A DNA stretch of 64,000 nt, from NCBI GenBank assembly GCA_023205875.1, contig CP060755.1, positions 558,001-622,000 of the forward strand, in the 5' to 3' direction. The first letter of the stretch is position 1. Each line of letters starts with the position of its first letter. The position numbers were made by a program, and so were the translations under genes. This DNA comes from Chloropicon primus. Taxonomy: Eukaryota > Chlorophyta > Chloropicophyceae > Chloropicales > Chloropicaceae. Shown piece after piece: positions 57,941 through 64,000 of the stretch. The notes below the pieces were generated by a model. It was not told the DNA's origin. It made no database searches and was given only the letters and a program-made list of their open reading frames with translations.

Positions 57941-58647
57941 TCGTACGCCGTTCGTCGTCGTCGTGAACGAGGACGGATTTTCCGCAACACTCAAAGCTGG
58001 ATCGGTCGGTCGTGCGTGTCTGATGCCCTGGTCAGGAAGGAGGAAGAGGGTATCAGGTATCACGACTCGATGCTGCACGGTCTTGCTTTGCCCAACAGGT
58101 TTGGGTCCGATGTCTCTTCTGCCTTTGGTCACCAAGCCTGAGCTTTGATCTGATCCTGATCCACTTCGGTTTGCTCTGCCGCCAGCCATCCATTTTGTGA
58201 ATCTTTGCACCTGGGAAGGATCTCTAGACACCTAACTTAGGATGAAACTGAAACGCCTGAGCTTTGATGGTGGCCAACCACGACAATGTCGGCACGTAGG
58301 TGTGCTGTGCTTTCTCCCTCCACCTCCTCCTCTTGCCACTCACTCAAGCAATGGGCAAAGAGGTCCGTCCCTGACCCTACCCCTGCTGCCCTGCTGGAGA
58401 GAGAGAGAGAGGTGATGATTGGTGATTGGTGATTGGTGATTCACGGTGAGGGGCTTGCCTTTAACTTCTCACAAAGTGCGTGCCGCGGCATGCGCAAAAG
58501 GTTGCCATTGCATTGATGGCTTGTACAAGGATTACTGGTACAACAAGGATTACTGGTACAACAAGGATTACTGGTACAACAAGGATTACTGGTACAACAA
58601 GGATTACTGGGACATTCTTTGGGTTGTTCGTGTTCGTACGCGCGTTC
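57941..58647. other. Gap between the SNAPc-like and TPI genes
   Basis: Holds the TPI promoter side and the 3' end of the SNAPc-like gene. Apart from an 18-bp minisatellite (listed separately), a short AG run near 58395-58411 and a gattggt repeat near 58418-58440, nothing was recognised. Confidence 0.55.
58527..58613. repeat. 18-bp minisatellite, nearly five copies
   Basis: The unit aaggattactggtacaac starts at 58527, 58545, 58563, 58581 and 58599; the copies are identical except that the last is cut short and altered. It lies about 35 bases beyond the stop of the minus-strand SNAPc-like gene, so it is probably in or near its 3' UTR. The perfect copies suggest recent expansion. Confidence 0.95.
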
Positions 58648-59895
58648 TTACTCGTCGTCGTCGAGGGTCTCCTCCAGGAGGTAGGCCAGCTGCTCGAACT
58701 CGTCCTCGCTGAAGGAGATCTCGCCCTCCTCCTTCTCCTCCTCCTCCCGCTTCTCCTTGGCCCGCCGCTTGGGCTGCTTCCTTCCCCTCCTCCCCTTTCC
58801 AGCGCCGGGCTTCCTCTTCTTCTTGCGCGAGCGTTCCAACTCCTCCCTCTCCTCCCTCTTCTTCTCCTCCAGCTGCTTGAGCTTCCGCCTCCACTTCGCC
58901 GGAAGGGCCGAGATGCTCGCGTCGAAGGAGCCGTCCGCCTCGGCGTCGTCCTCCCCCTCCGCCTCGTCCTTGTGGTGCTGCTGGAACTCGTACTTCTTTC
59001 TCTGGGAGAACAGCAGGCCGCCGCTGGCCCTGGGCGGCTTCTGCTTCTGTAAATCGATCCTCGCCTGCAGGATCTCGTTCACCCCGTCCCTCAGCTCGGT
59101 CTGCATCGACTCGATCTTGGCCGCCAGGTCGAAGGTCACGGGCACCCCCACCACCTCCTTGATCCTCTCGTTGTACTCGGACAGCTTCTTCTTGTCCAGC
59201 TGGTCCTCCACGCCCCGGAGGCCCGACTTCGCCACCTCCTCGGCGCGCTTCACGTCCTTCCAGCTCTCGAACGTGAGGCTCCCGTAGTTCTGCGGGTAGC
59301 TCGCGGACCGCTTGTCCCTGTTCAGGGCTCCGAAGACGAAAGCGTCTTCCCCGGAGAGACGCTTCGCGATCGCGTGGCAGTCCAGAAGCCCGGCCTCGTA
59401 CCTGAGGTCCCAAAGGACGTGGAACAGCTCCTCGGCGGCGGTGTAAGGCAAGTAGATCCTCACCTTGGGGTGCACGGGTTGGATGGCGTAAATCACGTAG
59501 GCCGTGTAGATCCCCGCGCAGTGCCTCGACATGTCCCTCAAGTGGTCGACGAACGTCCGGTTCCGATTCCCCCCCATGGCCCAGGCCCGGGTCGGCACGA
59601 ACGTCGCGCTCTGGACGCACGAAGCGAAGAGCTCCTGAACCGCCACGCAGGCCTCCCTGGTCGAGCCTGCCTCCCGCTTGATCAGCTCCAGCACCCTCCT
59701 CGTCAGGTTCTGCGAGACCCACATGTCCCTGTAAGCCCCGAAAGCGAGGAGCCCCTGCACCTCTTTCTTGTCCTCCCCTTCCCCGTTCCTCAGCCCCTTC
59801 AGGACAGCGGCCGAGAACGCACCCACGATCTCATTCACCAAGTCCTGGCACGACCCGACCTTCCTCATCCGCTTCCCTCCCGGCGCCGTCGGCAT
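58648..59895 (-). CDS. SNAPc subunit 1 (SNAP43)-like protein
   Basis: An intronless 415-residue protein from the ATG at 59895; a TTG four codons upstream is not a likely start. Residues about 15-250 resemble the SNAPC1 domain: LLAFGAYRDMWVSQNLTRRV, then HCAGIYTAYVIYAIQPVHPK, VRIYLPYTAAEELFHVLWDL and LSGEDAFVFGALN, matching the family pattern of a helix pair, KIR-type strand and AF-F-AM block. SNAPc binds promoters of snRNA genes for Pol II and Pol III. The C-terminal 120 residues are highly charged with Lys/Arg/Glu runs and an acidic end, suited to nuclear localisation. The match is by pattern, so the assignment is moderate. Confidence 0.65.
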   Translation of the reverse strand: MPTAPGGKRMRKVGSCQDLVNEIVGAFSAAVLKGLRNGEGEDKKEVQGLLAFGAYRDMWVSQNLTRRVLELIKREAGSTREACVAVQELFASCVQSATFVPTRAWAMGGNRNRTFVDHLRDMSRHCAGIYTAYVIYAIQPVHPKVRIYLPYTAAEELFHVLWDLRYEAGLLDCHAIAKRLSGEDAFVFGALNRDKRSASYPQNYGSLTFESWKDVKRAEEVAKSGLRGVEDQLDKKKLSEYNERIKEVVGVPVTFDLAAKIESMQTELRDGVNEILQARIDLQKQKPPRASGGLLFSQRKKYEFQQHHKDEAEGEDDAEADGSFDASISALPAKWRRKLKQLEEKKREEREELERSRKKKRKPGAGKGRRGRKQPKRRAKEKREEEEKEEGEISFSEDEFEQLAYLLEETLDDDE

Positions 59896-60514
59896 GCTTA
59901 AGGACAAGTGAACCCACGCGAGAGGATCAGAGCTGAGACAAGTCGGGCCAGCAACAAACTCGCGTCGCTACGCGAGTCTCGTGCCTCAACGAAGCGAAGC
60001 TCCCCTTCCCTTCAACGCCACCTTCCCCTCATCCCCATCCTCGATACTTTGCCTTGTGAAATCCTCCACAGTCCGCCGTTCCTTTCGACCGAACGCTCGA
60101 AAGAAAGATCTCGAGACGCTCTTCCAGGTGATCCCCTCCTCGTCCTCCTCCTCCCGTCCCCGTGTCTCCCGATCGCTCGCCTTCCTCGCTCTCTCGGCCG
60201 CTCCGCTCCCCTCGCGCGCTCCCCGATCGATCGGGAAAGTGAGAGAGCAGAGCCCTGACGGCGAGCGAGGACGAGACGACGAGAGCGAGAGCTCCGCCTC
60301 AACACGGACGGAGGAAGGAGGCTTCGACCCCTTGGCAGGTTTAGGTCTCAGACCAGTCGGAGTTCGGCTCACTCTCCTCCACCTTCCTTCCTCGTCATCG
60401 CCTCGCCGACGGGACGGACAACGAAGGAAGCAGCAAGCGTTTGGTCTTCCCCTTGTGTCTTGCCCTAGCCCAGCATCGTGCATCGTGCGTCGTGCATCGT
60501 GTGTTTGCGTCAGG
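59896..60514. promoter_or_regulatory. Divergent promoter of SNAPc-like and cyclin genes
   Basis: Both genes start at its edges. A CAG directly before the cyclin ATG (gcgtcagGATG) is acceptor-like, and the preceding tract is pyrimidine-rich, so the cyclin mRNA may have a 5' UTR intron. The segment catcgtgcatcgtgcgtcgtgcatcgtg near 60472-60501 is a short repeat. Confidence 0.4.
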
Positions 60515-61759
60515 ATGAGTTTGCTGAGGAAGGTGGAGTATCGCAAGGTGGATGACCTTGATGCGAACAAGCCATCGTTGAGACACTGCGGGAACAAGAA
60601 AGGCTTGGAACTCTCCGCGATAAAGAAGCTGGAGCATCTCGGGGCGACGAACATTGTGCACGTCGGACAAAAGTTGAACTTGCCGATCAACACGATACAC
60701 ACGGCGGTGCATTACTTTCACAGGTTTTATGCCGAGCACACGTTCCAGGAGCAGGACAGGCTTCAGGTGGCCACAGCTTGCTTGTTTCTCGCCACAAAGG
60801 TGGAGGAAAGTCCCAGGCACTTGAAGGAGATCATCCAGCAGATGTACGTCGCGAGGTACAGGAAACACCCATCGACGAGGAAGAAGCTTCTGACGGACTC
60901 GGTGACGTATGAGATGATCAAGGACAGGATCCTTGTGGTGGAGAGGTCTCTGCTGTACACGATAGGGTTCGACTTCAACGTGGAGACGCCTTACATCTAC
61001 CTGATGTGTCTGACCATGGTTTTGGCCGACTACATCAGGTCCAAGTTTCCTAATGGTGCGCCGCAGCAGATGTATGTGGAGAACCCGAAAACCAAGACGA
61101 GGGAGCACGTCTCGCAGCTCGTCAAGCAGGGAGCATGGAACTTCGCGACGGACTCCTTGAGGCTGACCCTGTCCCTCCAAGTCTCGTCCGTGAAGATTGC
61201 GATCGTGTGCTTTTACCTCTCCATGAAGCTCGTGAACAAGACGTTCGACCAGTGCTTCGAGGGCCTTTACCATGTCGAAGAGGGGAAGCCAGTGTTCCAC
61301 AAACTCTGGTGCGACATGATGAACTTTGCGCACAACAGGTACACTCAGAGGGAGAGTGAGTCGCAGAGGCGCGAGACGGACCTTTCCAAGACACAGAAGG
61401 AGAAGCTCGAGGAAGAGGACAGGAAGAGAGTCATGTTTGAGGCGATCAAGACGGAAGCTCTCAGCATATCGTTCGACGAGATACAAATGTGCGTGAAGCA
61501 GATTACGGAGATGTACGAGCAGAACGTGATGGAAGACGGCCAGATCGTGCAGCCCAAGTTTGTGAAGGAAGGGTCTGGTGGTGGTTCCTCTGCTCCAGAG
61601 GCGAACAGCAACGGGAAGAGGCCGTACACGCCTACTTCGCCTACTCCTGAGCACGACACGCCTTATAGCCCATCGTCTCCGAGTGGAAATGGTTCACAGC
61701 AGGACAAGGCTGGGCCGCCAGTGGAAAAGAAGCAGAAGGTGGGTGCCCCGGGTGTATGA
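60515..61759 (+). CDS. Cyclin T/K/L-type transcriptional cyclin
   Basis: An intronless 414-residue protein from ATG 60515. It carries two cyclin folds. The first (about 38-160) has AVHYFHRFYAEHTFQEQDR, then ATACLFLATKVEESPRHLKE, with the Lys and Glu that contact the CDK. The second (about 170-285) has SVKIAIVCFYLSMKLVN. The FHRFY and KVEE-PR pattern is that of cyclins T, K and L, which pair with CDK9/CDK12-type kinases to phosphorylate the Pol II C-terminal domain. The N-terminal 35 residues are unlike the usual WYF-type start. The C-terminus is rich in Ser/Thr-Pro (YTPTSPTPEHDTPYSPSSPS) and may itself be phosphorylated. TGTAA lies at 61777-61781. Confidence 0.88.
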   Translation: MSLLRKVEYRKVDDLDANKPSLRHCGNKKGLELSAIKKLEHLGATNIVHVGQKLNLPINTIHTAVHYFHRFYAEHTFQEQDRLQVATACLFLATKVEESPRHLKEIIQQMYVARYRKHPSTRKKLLTDSVTYEMIKDRILVVERSLLYTIGFDFNVETPYIYLMCLTMVLADYIRSKFPNGAPQQMYVENPKTKTREHVSQLVKQGAWNFATDSLRLTLSLQVSSVKIAIVCFYLSMKLVNKTFDQCFEGLYHVEEGKPVFHKLWCDMMNFAHNRYTQRESESQRRETDLSKTQKEKLEEEDRKRVMFEAIKTEALSISFDEIQMCVKQITEMYEQNVMEDGQIVQPKFVKEGSGGGSSAPEANSNGKRPYTPTSPTPEHDTPYSPSSPSGNGSQQDKAGPPVEKKQKVGAPGV

Positions 61760-61837
61760 ACTACTAGTTTGAAGCATGTAATAGAAACTATAATACGATA
61801 ATCTTAAAACGGAGGCGCCCTCTTCGCCCCGGCTGCC

Positions 61838-64000
61838 TTACTTTTTGCCCTGGTACTTGAAATGCATCTCGTACTTGGTGTGCAGCTTCTTGAGCTTTTC
61901 CATGTAGTTCCCGCTGTCCCTCTTGCCGAGGAAGACAGTATGAAGGTGCTTGAGGTCTTTTGGGGGGCAGGATCCAAGGAGAGTGCATATCCCTGACTCC
62001 AATATCAGGGTGATCTCCGATTTATCGCCCGCATTCATGTCACCGTGCTCAAGGAAAACGTAACTTGACAAGACGTGCACGAGATACTTTCCAAAGTTTT
62101 CGCTCTGGCTCGCAAGCTCTTTATACAAGTCACAGACATACGATGCAGCACTCCTCAGTTTCACCATCAGGTCATCAAGTTCCTGCGCACCGCTTCCATC
62201 CGCATTCTCGACTTGCTTGGCGATCAGGCTCTCGACGGAAAGTATCTTGGACTGCAAGCACGAAGAACTCTGTATGATCAGTGCTGCCGATCTTCTGCAC
62301 TGATTTCCTCTGAATTTTACGCATCCATGGATGAGCCTGCAGCAGGTCGCCACGATGTTGCATTCTTGCTTTGCGTCAGGCATGGCCCCGCTCGTGGTTC
62401 CAAACAACGAGAGTGGCAAGCACAGCAGTCTCCCAATGGTGTTGACCCTCAACTTCATGGAAGGGGCCCAAGAGACTATGGATATGAACGTCAAGATGTG
62501 CTCTTCCAGCACCTTGGGGGAGCCACAGGAGGGCAGGTCATTCAAAAGGCAATTGATGTGCACGTCTGCGTAGTTAGACTGTATCCTAAGGCATTTCTTG
62601 TCCTGAGTGCGCGCCCGCAGCCACAGGGAGCTTGTGGGAGACTCAAAGTAGCATTCCAGGGCAGCCAGGGACCACGAAACGTGCTTCTTTCCTGTCAGCC
62701 TTCTTGAGGACATTTCACAATGGTTCAACGCCGCTTCACACTGGGTTCTGAGCTTCAAGAAGACTGTCAGCTTTCTCAAAGCAAGGGCGCTTGAGGTGAG
62801 CTGTGCCGCGTCCAACTCTATCGAAAGCTCCAGAAAGTGAAGAAATTTTCTCCAAATAAACCTTTGAAGCCGATTCAGGTCACCATCAGTCGAGAAAGGG
62901 CAGCCAGCCTTTGCCACGAGAGCCATCAAGATGCTCTTTGCGCATTGGATGTGCTCAAGACTCGACTCAATATAGCTTGAGGATTTTTCGCTACTGTGAT
63001 AGGTGATGATCTCAACGTAGGCATCGATCAAGCTTTCCACGTACAGTAATTCTCCAACAACTCCCCCCGACGGTGTTGTGTGGCCTCCACTAAGCTTCCG
63101 TCTCTTTGGCGATTCTCTGTCATTTGGTCTCCTCTCACCCACTTCCATGATCTCTCGCACCAGATCCTTCTGAAATCGACGAATGGCTTCTCTCGCGTCC
63201 TCGGAACTGCTTTCGTGGTATCTCACGGCCCGGGCCGCTGCCTTCCATGACAAACACTTTGCCTTACCTTTCGGAAACCCGAAGTAGTCCAAGTCATCCT
63301 CTGAAGCGCTTGATGGCGACTGCAAAAATTGCTCTGAAAGTTCTTTGAGCTCAGTAGAGTACGTGACCCCAACGATCTCCAGGAAATCGCTCAGGCAATG
63401 AGTCAAATCAGTTGCCAATCGATCCGAGATGCACACGATCGAACCCACAGCCCACTTTTGTAGTGACAGCCTCTTTCTGGATCCAATCTTAAACCCTGGC
63501 AATAGGACAGGCATCATGCACTTTCTTGTTCTACAAAGCACGTTCGACAGGGCTTTGATGCACTGGCTTTTTCTCGTCGATGCAGAAATCGAGGAAAGGG
63601 CGTCTATCTGGTCCAGCACAATCCCTTCAACGAGAGTCATGTGCACACAAACACTGCTAACTAGTTCAGAATCCAGCTCGCTCCTTCTCAGGCACAAGTC
63701 AATGCAATGGATCAACGCCCTCAGTCTGCTCGAAGTGATGAGATTGTATGCGTCCCATCCTCGCTCCTTCAATTCAATGTTTGAATGCCTCTTGTGTCCG
63801 AATGGTTGCCCAATCACGTGATCCTGAACCTGTTTGACAACCTGCTCCATCTTCTTTTCACCATTCCTATATTTTGTTCGGTACTTCCATATTTTCTCAC
63901 TCAATGTGGTTCTCAACTCCTCACGCCCCAAGCAAATCTCGAGCTGACTTTTCGTCAACTGCAGCAATCTCTCACGGATCTCGGTGTTTCTGCTCTGTGA
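61838..64000 (-). CDS. URB2/NPA2-like ribosome-biogenesis factor, C-terminal part
   Basis: The frame is open from the right edge of the window to the stop at 61838, so the 5' part lies outside; 720 residues are visible. It is an all-helical protein with no enzymatic motif. Its end (LKKLHTKYEMHFKYQGKK) matches the C-terminal signature of URB2/NPA2, a nucleolar factor for 27S pre-rRNA processing and 60S subunit assembly, and the preceding CTLLGSCPPKDLKHLHTVF fits the same domain. A basic SPKRRKLSGG segment could be a nuclear signal. The DNA is visibly less GC-rich than its neighbours and its codon use is less biased. The assignment rests mainly on the C-terminus. Confidence 0.65.
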   Translation of the reverse strand, partial: SQSRNTEIRERLLQLTKSQLEICLGREELRTTLSEKIWKYRTKYRNGEKKMEQVVKQVQDHVIGQPFGHKRHSNIELKERGWDAYNLITSSRLRALIHCIDLCLRRSELDSELVSSVCVHMTLVEGIVLDQIDALSSISASTRKSQCIKALSNVLCRTRKCMMPVLLPGFKIGSRKRLSLQKWAVGSIVCISDRLATDLTHCLSDFLEIVGVTYSTELKELSEQFLQSPSSASEDDLDYFGFPKGKAKCLSWKAAARAVRYHESSSEDAREAIRRFQKDLVREIMEVGERRPNDRESPKRRKLSGGHTTPSGGVVGELLYVESLIDAYVEIITYHSSEKSSSYIESSLEHIQCAKSILMALVAKAGCPFSTDGDLNRLQRFIWRKFLHFLELSIELDAAQLTSSALALRKLTVFLKLRTQCEAALNHCEMSSRRLTGKKHVSWSLAALECYFESPTSSLWLRARTQDKKCLRIQSNYADVHINCLLNDLPSCGSPKVLEEHILTFISIVSWAPSMKLRVNTIGRLLCLPLSLFGTTSGAMPDAKQECNIVATCCRLIHGCVKFRGNQCRRSAALIIQSSSCLQSKILSVESLIAKQVENADGSGAQELDDLMVKLRSAASYVCDLYKELASQSENFGKYLVHVLSSYVFLEHGDMNAGDKSEITLILESGICTLLGSCPPKDLKHLHTVFLGKRDSGNYMEKLKKLHTKYEMHFKYQGKK

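Noticed and set aside
58446-58712. Frame encoding DYWYNK repeats over the minisatellite
   Set aside because: The frame follows only from the unit length being a multiple of three; it overlaps the 3' end of the SNAPc-like gene and has no domain outside the repeat.
1-64000. Search for transposons, virus-derived elements, CRISPR arrays and rRNA
   Set aside because: No transposase, reverse transcriptase, integrase, capsid gene, terminal repeats, spaced repeat array or rRNA sequence was recognised.

Overview
This window is a densely packed stretch of nuclear DNA from a photosynthetic unicellular eukaryote, most likely a small green alga. The lineage call rests on several visible features. One gene encodes a TOM1/TOM3-type seven-helix protein (23.3-24.4 kb), and another a full-size fused peroxisomal ABCD transporter of the COMATOSE type (52.3-56.4 kb). 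There are plastid-looking enzymes (ABC1K kinase, bacterial-type UMP kinase, chorismate mutase, triosephosphate isomerase) and a Myb protein with the plant telobox signature VDLKDKWRNL. TGTAA, the poly(A) signal of chlorophyte algae, recurs at or just after about a dozen stop codons. I cannot name the species. The DNA is GC-rich, coding regions are long and open, intergenic gaps are short, and introns are few (about 16), small (about 70-285 nt) and mostly near gene 5' ends.

Layout. 0-10 kb: an unrecognised protein with two copies of one domain, a plastid-type ABC1K kinase, then two large minus-strand proteins that each combine small PH-like domains with disordered and coiled-coil regions. 10-20 kb: an NSUN3/4-like RNA methyltransferase, a 2-oxoglutarate oxygenase, a PIN1 prolyl isomerase with a WW domain, a telobox Myb protein, the splicing factor RBM39 and PCNA, which has two E2F-like sites upstream. 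20-31 kb: a five-exon UNC119 gene, a VAP membrane-contact protein, ribosomal protein bL31, the TOM1-like protein, a myosin with a PH-FERM tail, and RNA polymerase III subunit RPC6. 31-42 kb: an intron-bearing tRNA-Arg, the spliceosomal helicase BRR2, UMP kinase, an endonuclease III homologue that lacks the iron-sulfur cysteines, CutC and cytochrome b5. 42-48 kb: gene-poor DNA with a tandem duplication and a hairpin-rich patch, an unknown two-exon gene, chorismate mutase and a small cysteine-rich membrane protein. 48-64 kb: a tail-anchored ankyrin protein, a bromodomain protein, the ABCD transporter, TPI, a SNAPc subunit-1-like protein, a cyclin T/K-like protein and the C-terminal part of a URB2-like ribosome-biogenesis factor that runs off the right edge.

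The genes do not form one pathway. Loose themes are RNA metabolism (BRR2, RBM39, NSUN, RPC6, SNAPc1, URB2, cyclin T/K), plastid metabolism, lipid and membrane contact (VAP, ABCD, cytochrome b5, UNC119) and cytoskeleton (myosin plus the two PH-like coiled-coil proteins). No mobile element, virus-derived element or CRISPR array was recognised. The observations most worth following are the cluster-less endonuclease III, the myosin-PH-FERM architecture, the PH-like coiled-coil gene pair, the degenerate second cassette of BRR2 and the duplicated-domain protein at the left end.
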